48,226 nt of DNA from Candidatus Woesearchaeota archaeon (GTDB taxonomy: Archaea; Nanobdellota; Nanobdellia; Woesearchaeales; ARS49): the NCBI GenBank assembly GCA_016203305.1, contig JACQMY010000035.1:64574-112799 (forward strand), given 5' to 3'. Position numbers and translations under genes: made by a program. Below the pieces are notes generated by a model. It searched no databases. It saw only the letters and a list, made by a program, of their open reading frames with translations, and was not told where the DNA came from. Of the stretch, positions 40,370-48,220 are shown piece by piece (position 1 is the first letter of the stretch; the number at the start of each line of letters is the position of its first letter).

Positions 40370-40720
40370 TTAAGAAATGAGCTTCAGGCTTCCAGTAACC
40401 TTGTCAATCTTTGCAGAACTATCAGGACCAATGCCTAGACAAGTAACAGTACCAGGCTCCAACTGAGTATGGCCCGCATCCGTGACCAGAGAAACAACCA
40501 AGCCAGCATCCTCCGCCTTACGCTTGAACGCCAACAATTCGTCCAAATCCTTCACACGCAAAACAACCTTCTTCATGCCCTGATCCTGCCACCTTTTCAC
40601 ATCATCCTTATGCGACTTCAGAACAGCACCAACGGAAGCATGACTCACCTGCGCAGACATCTTACCCTTAGTAAGCTTGAGGTCATCCCTGACGAGAATC
40701 ACTTGTTTGTAATCGGTCAT
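40370..40720 (-). CDS. pth2: Peptidyl-tRNA hydrolase, Pth2 type
   Basis: 116 residues. Frees tRNA from peptidyl-tRNA that drops off ribosomes. Pth2 signatures: YKQVILVRDDLKLTKGKMSAQVSHASVGAVL, LLAFKRKAEDAGLVVSLVTDAGHTQLEPGTVTCLGIGPDSSAKIDKVTGSLKL. A TTTTTTATATTC element upstream of the start serves as TATA box. Confidence 0.96.
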   Translation of the reverse strand: MTDYKQVILVRDDLKLTKGKMSAQVSHASVGAVLKSHKDDVKRWQDQGMKKVVLRVKDLDELLAFKRKAEDAGLVVSLVTDAGHTQLEPGTVTCLGIGPDSSAKIDKVTGSLKLIS

Positions 40721-40761
40721 AAGAAGAACAAAATAAAGAAGAATATAAAAAATAGTGGTGT

Positions 40762-40797
40762 AGCTTTCGAGAGGGCCTTAACTCCCGGCCCTCTCGA
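40762..40797 (-). terminator. GC-rich hairpin between pilin-like gene and pth2
   Basis: Perfect 11-bp stem TCGAGAGGGCC (40767-40777) / GGCCCTCTCGA (40787-40797) with a 9-base loop, just downstream of the stop of the 40810 gene. Likely a terminator or transcript-end structure; the T-run follows 20 bases later. Confidence 0.5.
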
Positions 40798-40809
40798 GCT
40801 CTCCTGAAG

Positions 40810-41535
40810 TCACTGCGGGAATGGGAAGCTTCTGTCGCTAACCCAGCACACAGGAACACTCGCACCATTCACAGTAGCAGTAGTCCAGTCATGAGCCAAA
40901 CCAGAGCGAGGCTGGTTTTCAACCAAGCTACGGATGATGTTCTGACGGATCAACTGCTCGCTGTTCGGCACCTGTTGCTCGGCACCAAGGCTGTTAGCAT
41001 AACAGTACATATCGCCACCAGTCTTTCCCACTGTGTCCTCAGGAGGTCTTTCATAAGCAGAGCTTGCACGCGGGTAGAATCCTTTTACTTCGCCAGAAGT
41101 CGCTCCCTTGTTAGGAACAGCATAACAGTTGAACTGGTCATGCGGAACACCAACAAACGGACCAACAGTCAAATCTGTTTCACAAGCGTACAAGTCTTCA
41201 ATTGACGCATAACCGCCATCAGAAAATCGCGCGCTCACAATAAATGCAGGAGTGCGTGTTCCACGCGTTGACGAAACCTGGTAAGCCCAGCCAGGAGGAG
41301 CCGCATATTGCTTCTCAGGAGCAGCAGGACCAGTCGGCGTCTCGTAAGTATTTGCAATACCTGGACTACCGTCAGGATTCACCGTGCTGTATGAATTACC
41401 AATAGACAAATCTGTCAACAAAGCACCCTGTGCTTCCTTAGACGCACGAGTGAACAACAAAACCAAGCCAATCACGGCAACAATACTAACAACACCAAGA
41501 ATCACCAAACCAATAGACTGCTGACCTTTTTTCAT
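40810..41535 (-). CDS. Pilin-like secreted protein with class III-type signal
   Basis: 241 residues. N-terminus MKKGQQSIGLVILGVVSIVAVIGLVLLFTRA: basic leader ending KKG, polar residue, then a single hydrophobic helix, the arrangement cut by prepilin peptidase. The rest is extracellular with four cysteines (LYACETD, QFNCYAVP, DMYCYAN, VPVCWVS), consistent with two disulfides. GGAGGT precedes the ATG. Family not recognised. Confidence 0.65.
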   Translation of the reverse strand: MKKGQQSIGLVILGVVSIVAVIGLVLLFTRASKEAQGALLTDLSIGNSYSTVNPDGSPGIANTYETPTGPAAPEKQYAAPPGWAYQVSSTRGTRTPAFIVSARFSDGGYASIEDLYACETDLTVGPFVGVPHDQFNCYAVPNKGATSGEVKGFYPRASSAYERPPEDTVGKTGGDMYCYANSLGAEQQVPNSEQLIRQNIIRSLVENQPRSGLAHDWTTATVNGASVPVCWVSDRSFPFPQ

Positions 41536-41658
41536 GCTGACCTCCTTTGAAAATAATAAGAACGAATAAACAAATACTGTATTTAAAGGTTACGTACGGA
41601 CAGAAGTATCTATAGTCGAGCACAAAAGTAAATGAGCAATAGTTGTCCTCGACTCATA

Positions 41659-41702
41659 AGCAAAGGACATAATACTTCTCACTCTTATTCATGTCCTTTG
41701 CT
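41659..41702. terminator. 12-bp inverted repeat at the end of the metalloprotease gene
   Basis: AGCAAAGGACAT (41659-41670) and ATGTCCTTTGCT (41691-41702) pair perfectly around a 20-base loop that holds the stop codon (41685). The stem half lies within the last codons. Confidence 0.5.
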
Positions 41703-42293
41703 ATATCGACGCAAATCAACCTGGCACTGGCCACAATACACAGGAGCGCCGCTTCTCGCACGAGCATGCGCATACAGCACAGAATCCTCAATCGTAACCT
41801 GTTGCTGCATTACACAATTATTATTCACACAATGGCTGCCTAACAGTTCGATAGTATTACGCCGTCCAGGAGGGGCAGCACCATACATATGACCAAGCTC
41901 ATGAGCGAACAAGTGGAACAGATGAGTGTAATCCCTAACACGTTTTGTAGAAAGAACAACATAATCAGTACCAGCATGCTTAGTATGTCCGCCAAAACAC
42001 CAATTCAAACCATCAGCAAACAAATCAGGCTCAACAATGACAACACGTTCAGGTTGATTACGGAGTTCAGGCAAGCCGTGGATGTAAGTTAGAAAATCGC
42101 CTAAGTGAACTCGTCCCCGTCTTCCAACACGAGCAACTGCACCCTGCACAAAGTTAAAGCCTTGCACATCTACAGCGCCCGGAGAAGGCGAAACTTCAAC
42201 ACGTTGAAAATTTGCAAGCTCCTGGAGAGCACGCTTTAACACCAATCCAGCTTGCGGAGTTCTAGTTCCATCATACAATTTAATTCTCGCCAT
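41685..42293 (-). CDS. Archaemetzincin-like zinc metalloprotease
   Basis: 202 residues. Zinc motif H131-E-L-G-H135-M-Y-G, then the Cys site C155-VNNN-C160-V-M162 and C187-GQ-C190. This matches the archaemetzincin pattern HExxHxxG...CX4CXM...CXXC, though the spacing between the motifs is longer (24 residues between M162 and C187 instead of about 17). Archaemetzincins are soluble aminopeptidase-like metzincins. No signal peptide. Confidence 0.8.
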   Translation of the reverse strand: MARIKLYDGTRTPQAGLVLKRALQELANFQRVEVSPSPGAVDVQGFNFVQGAVARVGRRGRVHLGDFLTYIHGLPELRNQPERVVIVEPDLFADGLNWCFGGHTKHAGTDYVVLSTKRVRDYTHLFHLFAHELGHMYGAAPPGRRNTIELLGSHCVNNNCVMQQQVTIEDSVLYAHARARSGAPVYCGQCQVDLRRYSKGHE

Positions 42294-42360
42294 GATTCCT
42301 CACAACACAGTCAGCAAACCAATTTATAAATGTTTCTTCTGGTTACTTGAGAGTAGTAAA

Positions 42361-44259
42361 TTATCGCTTCTCGGCAACTTCCTTCAGAACGTCCTTGACA
42401 AACTGGTCTGTTGATACAGGAGGGAGAACTTTGTTATCTCTTGTTCTAACTGACAACTCTCCTGCCAACTCCTTGTCGCCAAACACAAGAATATAGCTAA
42501 CCTGGTCAACCTGCGCGTTCCTAACTTTCTTAGCAATTGTCTCCATGCTATTGTCCAAAGTAGCCCTGATCTTTTGCTCACGAAGTTTGTCCACCAACTT
42601 TTGAGCATCCTGACCAAAACGCTCGGCAACAGTCAAAACCCGAACTTGTTCAGGAGAAAGCCACAATGGAAATTTACCAGCAAAATGCTCAGTCAACACG
42701 CCAATAAACCTTTCCAACGAGCCGAGCACTGCACGGTGCACCATAACACAAGTATGTCTAGTGTTATCCGCACCTTCATATTCCGCACCCATTCTCAACG
42801 GCATCTGGAAATCCAATTGGACAGTTGCAAGCTGCCACTCACGACCAAGAGCATCCTTCACGTCAACATCAATCTTCGGGCCATAAAACGCGCCCTCGCC
42901 AGCCTTGACCTCGAACGCAACACCCTCCTCCTTCAAAGCAGCAGCAAGAGCAGACTCTGCTTTTTCCCACAAATCAGGAGCGCCCATCGCTTTCTCAGGC
43001 TTTGTGGAAAGCTTCGCACGATAAGACAACTTGAAAACGTCTTGGTACACGTATTTAACAAAGTTCAGTACGCCTTTAATCTCATCCTTAATCTGCTCAG
43101 GCATGCAAAAAATATGCGCGTCATCCTGCGAAAGCTTACGAACTCTCGTCATGCCACCCAACGTGCCACGGACTTCATTCCTATGCAAAAAGCAAAAATC
43201 AGCAACCCGCCACGGCAAGTCACGATAACTCCTTGTCCTGGACTTAAACATCAAAACGTGACTCGGACAGTTCATAGGCTTCAGAGAAAACTCCTCATCA
43301 TCAACATTCAACAAAAACATATTTTCTCGGTAATGCGACCAATGACCACTTGCCTCCCACAAGGCCTTGTTAAACATTTGAGGAGTAATAACCTCCTGAT
43401 ATCCTCGCTTCCAGTACTCATCACGAATGAACTTTTGCAGCTCGCTGTAGATTATCGCGCCCTTAGGTAACAAAAACGGAGAGCCAGGACTCCAATCATG
43501 GAACATGAAAAGATCCAAAGCCTGGCCGATCTTCCGATGATCACGCTTCTCAACCTCTTCCTGCAGTCTTTCAAACTCGTGCAATTCTTTTGTTGACGGG
43601 AAAGAAATACCATACACCCTTGTCAATTGTTTGTTCTTAGAATCACCACGCCAGTGCGCAGCAGCAACCTTAGTCAGCTTGAACGCCTTGATAACACCTG
43701 TCGAAGGAACATGAGGGCCCTCACACAAATCGATGAAATCGCCATCACGATACGCAGTAAGCTTCCAACCTTTTTTCTGGAATTCAGCAGCAAGCTCCAA
43801 CTTGTACTGGTTGTCGCCTTCGTATTTTTTAACATCAGCAAGCGTCCAATCATGACGCTCAAAAACATGGTTCGCGTTCACAATATCCTGCATTGCTGCC
43901 TCTACTTTCGCAAAATCAGCAGGAACCATCTTTAGGTCATCAAAATCGTAGTAAAAACCCTCTTCGACAGGAGGGCCAATAGTAGGTTTAGCGTTTGGAA
44001 AAACCTTCCTCACAGCGTGCGCGAAAATATGAGCAGTAGAGTGACGGAAAACACCCTTTCCCTCATTGTCCTTGAACGTCAGAATCCTTATCTTGGCATC
44101 CTTCTCAATAATTCTGAACAAGTCACGCACTTCACCGTCAACAACAATCGCCAACGCGTCCTGAGCCAACCGCTTCCCTATGGACTCTGCAACTTGCATG
44201 CCAGTGCTACCTAACGGAAGCTGCTTAACGCTGCCATCCGGAAGAGTAATTTTAAGCAT
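42361..44259 (-). CDS. thrS: Threonyl-tRNA synthetase
   Basis: 632 residues from ATG 44259; the in-frame TTG two codons earlier is rejected. Domains in order: TGS (1-60, LPDGSVKQLPLGSTGMQVAESIG), SAD editing domain with HSTAHIFAHAV (HxxxH), class II core with motif 1-3 text (FLLPKGAIIYSELQKFIRDEY, FCFLHRNEVRGTLGGMTRVRKLSQDDAHIFC), then HGTP anticodon domain (LWLSPEQVRVLTV). The bacterial/eukaryal-type architecture with TGS and SAD is a bacterial-style enzyme, unlike the classical archaeal ThrRS with a DTD-like editing domain. TATA GTTTTTAAAC about 27 bp upstream. Confidence 0.96.
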   Translation of the reverse strand: MLKITLPDGSVKQLPLGSTGMQVAESIGKRLAQDALAIVVDGEVRDLFRIIEKDAKIRILTFKDNEGKGVFRHSTAHIFAHAVRKVFPNAKPTIGPPVEEGFYYDFDDLKMVPADFAKVEAAMQDIVNANHVFERHDWTLADVKKYEGDNQYKLELAAEFQKKGWKLTAYRDGDFIDLCEGPHVPSTGVIKAFKLTKVAAAHWRGDSKNKQLTRVYGISFPSTKELHEFERLQEEVEKRDHRKIGQALDLFMFHDWSPGSPFLLPKGAIIYSELQKFIRDEYWKRGYQEVITPQMFNKALWEASGHWSHYRENMFLLNVDDEEFSLKPMNCPSHVLMFKSRTRSYRDLPWRVADFCFLHRNEVRGTLGGMTRVRKLSQDDAHIFCMPEQIKDEIKGVLNFVKYVYQDVFKLSYRAKLSTKPEKAMGAPDLWEKAESALAAALKEEGVAFEVKAGEGAFYGPKIDVDVKDALGREWQLATVQLDFQMPLRMGAEYEGADNTRHTCVMVHRAVLGSLERFIGVLTEHFAGKFPLWLSPEQVRVLTVAERFGQDAQKLVDKLREQKIRATLDNSMETIAKKVRNAQVDQVSYILVFGDKELAGELSVRTRDNKVLPPVSTDQFVKDVLKEVAEKR

Positions 44260-44304
44260 AAACAAAGCTGAAAGAAGATTGTTTAAAAACTTTGCTTAGA
44301 AAGA

Positions 44305-44412
44305 AGGGCGAAGGAAGAAGGATTTAGGACGAAGGTATTAGGTTGTAGGATGAAGGAGGTGGAAGAAGGGTGAAGATATTTTGTAGGCTGAAGGTAGAAG
44401 GGCGAAAGATGA
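44305..44412 (+). repeat. Long heptamer array upstream of thrS
   Basis: AGGGCGA, AGGAAGA, AGGATTT, AGGACGA, AGGTATT, AGGTTGT and AGGATGA in phase (44305-44353), then degenerate units to about 44412. Confidence 0.82.
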
Positions 44413-44426
44413 GAAACTTAGGCTCG

Positions 44427-45132
44427 TCACCAGCGGGCGCGAGGGTCATCCGCGGGAAGTTTCTTCGCCTGGATCGTGGCGAGCATGTCCTCAATTGACT
44501 CCTTGAGATCCGCAGGACATTTTGAATCATACGAAACACGCAAAACCCGACGCTCACCGGACGCGGCAATGCTAGCATCATGCTCGACAGTTGTATACGG
44601 ACTCTGGCCGACCATGTGAGAATTGAAACGCGCGTGCAGCCATCCAACACTGTAACGAGAATCCAAACGACGGACTTCATTTAGCACATTCCAAATAGCA
44701 TTCCCCTCACCAGCATCCCCCTTAATCTCTTCAAACAAAATCGAGTATGGTTTGCTCCCAAACAGATCACTCGGAGAAGCATTTGCTGTAAAATCGTTTT
44801 CTAACGGCTTCCAGAACTTCCGCGTCATTATTTCAGGAACAAGATCACTACGGTATCTCAAGTCAACAAAAGGAAGAATGCCGCGTGCATGACTGTACAC
44901 TTCTGCCAAACCATCCAGATACGCCCTCTTGCCAGCTTCATCCGTCGGTACGAACTTCCGAATGAGTTCAAAACGCGCGAGCTCCGCGTGCAACTCTTGC
45001 GCTGCAATCACGCGAAGGTGTATGTCAACAACAGCGTTTCTAGTGTTCCATAAAGTCCAACAAGATTGACTGCTGAGAAGACACATATTCATACAGCTCC
45101 TGCGTTGGCGGGACCAAGAGATGATCACTCAT
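44427..45132 (-). pseudogene. Gene of unknown function split by a frameshift near its start
   Basis: From ATG 45132 the first 30 codons read as plausible protein (MSDHLLVPPTQELYEYVSSQ...DFMEH) and stop at TAG 45040-45042. The remaining ~200 residues continue in another frame (NAVVDIHLRVIAAQELHAELARFELIRKF... to 44427). Removing one T at about 45042 would join them as EHRNAVVD. The downstream part is helical with HARGILPFVDLRYRSDLVPEIM and YSVGWLHARFNSHMVGQSPY. No family recognised. Decay or an assembly error. Confidence 0.55.
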
Positions 45133-45184
45133 GCAGTTGCGGCACTCCTATCAGGTTAAGAACTTTTCGTTCACAAATACACAA

Positions 45185-45225
45185 CTTTTATATACTGTGG
45201 TATAATATACTATACTGGGAGTGGT
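45185..45225. promoter_or_regulatory. Divergent promoter with TATACT copies
   Basis: CTTTTATATA (45185-45194) can serve as TATA in both directions. TATACT occurs at 45191, 45206 and 45211. GGGAGTGGT (45217-45225) is the ribosome-binding site of the gene at 45229. The TATACT core also forms the palindrome at 34974-34993. Confidence 0.5.
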
Positions 45226-45228
45226 AAC

Positions 45229-45633
45229 ATGGTAATACTATTCGACCGGTTTAACCTACCAAATGATGTATTTGAAATAATTTTCTCAACAAGCCAGCAA
45301 AAAATCGTGGCAGAAGAACTCATAAAATACATGATAACAAAAAAAGGAGAAATCGACAAACAAGAAATGAGCGAATTCGCAACCAAACTACACGACGGCC
45401 AATACGAATGCATACTAGACGAAGCACCATACAAAGGCAAACGAGTCAAACTGTCATACAACAAACGACAATTCTACGATCGAATCCTGACCCCGATGAA
45501 AGCGATGGGCCTAATCGATTACGACTTGTACAAGAAAACCTACAAGATAAGCACGAAATTCTCAATAGACCTCGTCAAAATCGGCAGCATGTGGAAAGAA
45601 GAGCTAAGAAAGAGAGGAGTACATACTGATTAG
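45229..45633 (+). CDS. Probable winged-helix DNA-binding protein
   Basis: 134 residues. Helices and a strand pair consistent with a winged helix: QKIVAEELIKYMITKKGEIDKQEMSEFATKL, YNKRQFYDRILTPMKAMGLIDYD (recognition helix), LYKKTYKIST (wing). The start ATG has a good ribosome-binding site. It may regulate its own divergent promoter through the TATACT motifs. Family not recognised with certainty. Confidence 0.55.
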   Translation: MVILFDRFNLPNDVFEIIFSTSQQKIVAEELIKYMITKKGEIDKQEMSEFATKLHDGQYECILDEAPYKGKRVKLSYNKRQFYDRILTPMKAMGLIDYDLYKKTYKISTKFSIDLVKIGSMWKEELRKRGVHTD

Positions 45634-45688
45634 GTTGTAGGCGTTAGGACGTAGGATGAAGGTGGTAGGCATTAGGATGAAAGCGGAA
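45634..45688 (+). repeat. Heptamer array upstream of pyrF
   Basis: GGTTGTA, GGCGTTA, GGACGTA, GGATGAA, GGTGGTA, GGCATTA and GGATGAA in phase fill the gap after the winged-helix gene. Confidence 0.8.
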
Positions 45689-45747
45689 GACAACATATAT
45701 TTTCTTCACAATAAATGCTTATTAATAATTGCTTCTGAAAGAAAAAC

Positions 45748-46704
45748 ATGCCAACACTCGTAGAAAAGCTCAGAACGGCAGCAAGAACGTTCAACAGCAT
45801 AGCCTGCTTTGGAATGGACCCAGTACCAATAAAAATGCCAGAACCAATCTGCAGCGTACAAGACTTTGGCATGTTCTACCGCGCAATATTCGAAGAAATG
45901 CAAAGACAAGGAGTACATCCCGGAGCAGTCAAGCCAAACCAAGGATTCTTCAGCAGATACGACCGCTTAAGTGGAGAACTAAACCTAGAAGGAAGCAGGC
46001 AACTAGCAAAACTCATAGAAGCGGCAAAACAACAAGGATACCCGGTCATCCTCGACAACAAACGAGGAGACATCGGGCCAAGCAGCGAAAATTACGCACG
46101 AGAGCTCACCAACGTCTACGACGCAGATGCTTGCACAATCTCACCATACATGGGCACAGACAGCGTCGAACCATTCCTCAAAGCACGCGCAGCATACGTA
46201 CTCTGCAGAACAAGCAACCCAGGAGGAAAAGAATTGCAGAATTTGCTGACCATAAAACCTGAAGAACTTTCACAATTTGGATTCAGCCAGGGACTTTACT
46301 CCATGGGTGATGCAATCCAAAAAATAGCCCAAGTCGCAAAACCACTCTACCTGCGCGTGGCAGACAAAATCATCGAATGGGACGCACTAAGTCCTGGAAA
46401 TGTTGGAGCAGTCGTGGGAGCAACAAACCTGCCAGAACTCGAAGCAATAGCACGACACTTTGTTGCGTCTGGCAAAACTATTCCCTTGCTAATCCCTGGA
46501 GTAGGAAAGCAAGGCGGCAGCGCAAAAGAAGTTGCAAACATCCTAAGAGCGACCGGATACGACCTCGAAGTCGTCAGAATCAACCAGAGCGGCGACTTAA
46601 ACTACGCGTGGGAGAAAGAAGGCAGACCACTAGAATTCGCACAGGCATCAGTACGCGCGCTCAAGAGACTAAACGACGAGATTGAGTACAAGAGAGCGGC
46701 TTAA
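45748..46704 (+). CDS. pyrF: Orotidine-5'-phosphate decarboxylase, type 2
   Basis: 318 residues. Converts OMP to UMP. Catalytic array LDNKRGDIG (D103, K105, D108) fits the KxxDI-type active site. Length and sequence (SIACFGMDPVPIKMPEP, VKPNQGFFSRYDRL, ATNLPELEAIA) match the longer type 2 enzymes (pyrF2, ~270-300 residues). TATA (TTATTAATAATT, about 45719) precedes the ATG at leaderless spacing. Confidence 0.94.
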   Translation: MPTLVEKLRTAARTFNSIACFGMDPVPIKMPEPICSVQDFGMFYRAIFEEMQRQGVHPGAVKPNQGFFSRYDRLSGELNLEGSRQLAKLIEAAKQQGYPVILDNKRGDIGPSSENYARELTNVYDADACTISPYMGTDSVEPFLKARAAYVLCRTSNPGGKELQNLLTIKPEELSQFGFSQGLYSMGDAIQKIAQVAKPLYLRVADKIIEWDALSPGNVGAVVGATNLPELEAIARHFVASGKTIPLLIPGVGKQGGSAKEVANILRATGYDLEVVRINQSGDLNYAWEKEGRPLEFAQASVRALKRLNDEIEYKRAA

Positions 46705-46707
46705 AAC

Positions 46708-47301
46708 TCACTTCTTATTCCTGCCGCGCTTTTGAACAACAGCAAGACGATCAAGAACAACAGAAGCAGTTGGATAAGCGTCTTTGTAACCAGAAATAAC
46801 TTGTTTCAAACATTCTGAATAAATATCATGATGTTTGCTTTCCAACGCTCTGTCCAGCAGGTGCAAATCAACAGCTTTGTCTTCCAATTTAACACTAACA
46901 AAACTCAAACCAAAATCAATCAAGTGCACTTTCTCATTGCACAATATCATATTTGAAGTGGTCAAGTCCGCATGAACAATATCGTTCTTGTGCAGCAAGC
47001 CAACAAGTTTGCCAATCTCAAACGCGAGCACTGGATCAAGGACGTCCCTAACTTTCGGACCATCAAGAAAAGACATCTCAATCCTCATCGAACGATCATC
47101 AGAATCTAACAATCTAGGAGCAGGAATGCCAAGCTCTTCCAATTTTTCCAACAAGTTAGCTTCCTTACGAGTACGCTGCTTACGAAGCTTCTCATCAATA
47201 ACCGAAAGACGATAACCCTTACAAGGACGCTCCTTCACAACAGCACCAGCAACTTTAGTTATAATTGCTTCCGCGCCCCGCCCAATAACTATGCTTCCCA
47301 T
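46708..47301 (-). CDS. bud32: Kae1-associated kinase Bud32
   Basis: 197 residues from ATG 47301; the TATA box ACTTTAAAAATGG lies 24-32 bp upstream. Bud32/p53RK signatures: GRGAEAIIT, VVKERPCKGYRLSVIDEKLRKQRTRKEANLLEKL, HADLTTSNMIL (catalytic loop), HLIDFGLS, and the C-terminal ...GRNKK. It is the small atypical kinase of the KEOPS complex that makes t6A in tRNA with Kae1. Kae1 is not in this window. Confidence 0.95.
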   Translation of the reverse strand: MGSIVIGRGAEAIITKVAGAVVKERPCKGYRLSVIDEKLRKQRTRKEANLLEKLEELGIPAPRLLDSDDRSMRIEMSFLDGPKVRDVLDPVLAFEIGKLVGLLHKNDIVHADLTTSNMILCNEKVHLIDFGLSFVSVKLEDKAVDLHLLDRALESKHHDIYSECLKQVISGYKDAYPTASVVLDRLAVVQKRGRNKK

Positions 47302-47343
47302 AATTATAAACCCAAGAAGACCATTTTTAAAGTTTTCCAAGAA

Positions 47344-48066
47344 TCATGCAGACTGCTCAAGACTATCTGCCTGCACAGGCTGCGGTTGCTCAGAAGGCGT
47401 TTCAGACTGTTCCTGCTGCCTCTTCCGCGGAACATAATCCGGCAAGTTAGTAGGCGGCAACATAACCTTAATGCCCAGTTCCTTAACCTTTTCCTGCGAA
47501 ATAAGCTCAAACATTCGAATCTCGCAAACACCAACAGGGTACAAACGACGCAACGTCTGGCCAAGAGAAGACTGCAACTTCTTCTGCACAACATCACGAA
47601 CAAAGCCATCAAAATCAAGCTTTGAAATGGCCTTAGCAATAAACGCGCGCTCCAACTTCTGCATGGAAGCCATCACGCTACCCTTCGCATGAGACCTTGC
47701 AATAATCAACGGCTTAACACGAAGAACCTTCTTGTCCGCAGTCTCAACAACAAAAGAATCCTCAATCTTACTACGACGACGACGCATCAACTTCTTAGCA
47801 GCAGCAGGAAGCATACGATAGCTAACAAGCTCAGTCATAGCACGCTCGTTCTCAACACTCTTAACAACAAACGAAACGCTGATCGCCTGCTTCTGAGGAT
47901 CATTAGTCAAAACCATCAAGCTAACACTCGCACGCCTGCCAACCAAGCTCCCTGACTCCTCAACAAAACTCTCACCAAGCATCTGCTCGTTAAACAATTT
48001 AGGAGCGAGAATAGGAACCCACTTCTTCTTTTTCACAACAACCGCAGTGCTTTTCGGAGCTGCCAT
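47344..48066 (-). CDS. rps3ae: Ribosomal protein S3Ae
   Basis: 240 residues. Signatures KKKKWVPILAPKLFNEQMLGESFVEESGSLVGRRASVSLMVL, SVSFVVKSVENERAMTELVSYRM, KLMRRRRSKIEDSFVVETADKKVLRVKPLIIARSHAKGSVMASMQKL and an 80-residue C-terminal half ending in a Gln/Pro/Ser tail. The tail is longer and lower-complexity than typical. It lies 43 bp upstream of Bud32 on the same strand. Confidence 0.95.
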   Translation of the reverse strand: MAAPKSTAVVVKKKKWVPILAPKLFNEQMLGESFVEESGSLVGRRASVSLMVLTNDPQKQAISVSFVVKSVENERAMTELVSYRMLPAAAKKLMRRRRSKIEDSFVVETADKKVLRVKPLIIARSHAKGSVMASMQKLERAFIAKAISKLDFDGFVRDVVQKKLQSSLGQTLRRLYPVGVCEIRMFELISQEKVKELGIKVMLPPTNLPDYVPRKRQQEQSETPSEQPQPVQADSLEQSA

Positions 48067-48117
48067 TTAACGAACAGCACAGGAAGGGGTTTATAAAGAT
48101 ATCGGAAGCCATCTCGC

Positions 48118-48168
48118 AGTTTGTAGTTGGTAGTATGTAGTTTGTAGGGCGAAGGCGGAAAGAAGAAG
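48118..48168 (+). repeat. Heptamer array at the S3Ae promoter side
   Basis: GTTTGTA, GTTGGTA, GTATGTA, GTTTGTA and GGGCGAA units. Confidence 0.7.
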
Positions 48169-48187
48169 AAAACGGGCTCGCTGGGAT

Positions 48188-48220
48188 CCCTCCGAAGCTC
48201 GCGAAGCTGAGCGAGGAGGG
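48188..48220. repeat. Two-part hairpin at the window edge
   Basis: CCCTC (48188-48192)/GAGGG (48216-48220) outside CTCGC (48198-48202)/GCGAG (48211-48215). The sequence has higher GC than its surroundings and looks like a conserved stem-loop element cut close by the window end. Confidence 0.35.

Noticed and set aside
44324-44680. Minus-strand frame at the thrS side
   Set aside because: It mixes the heptamer array and an alternate frame of the broken gene and has no protein-like text.
991-48168. CRISPR array interpretation of the heptamer arrays
   Set aside because: Units are 7 bases, contiguous and without spacers, and no cas genes are present in the window apart from a lone Cas4-like nuclease.
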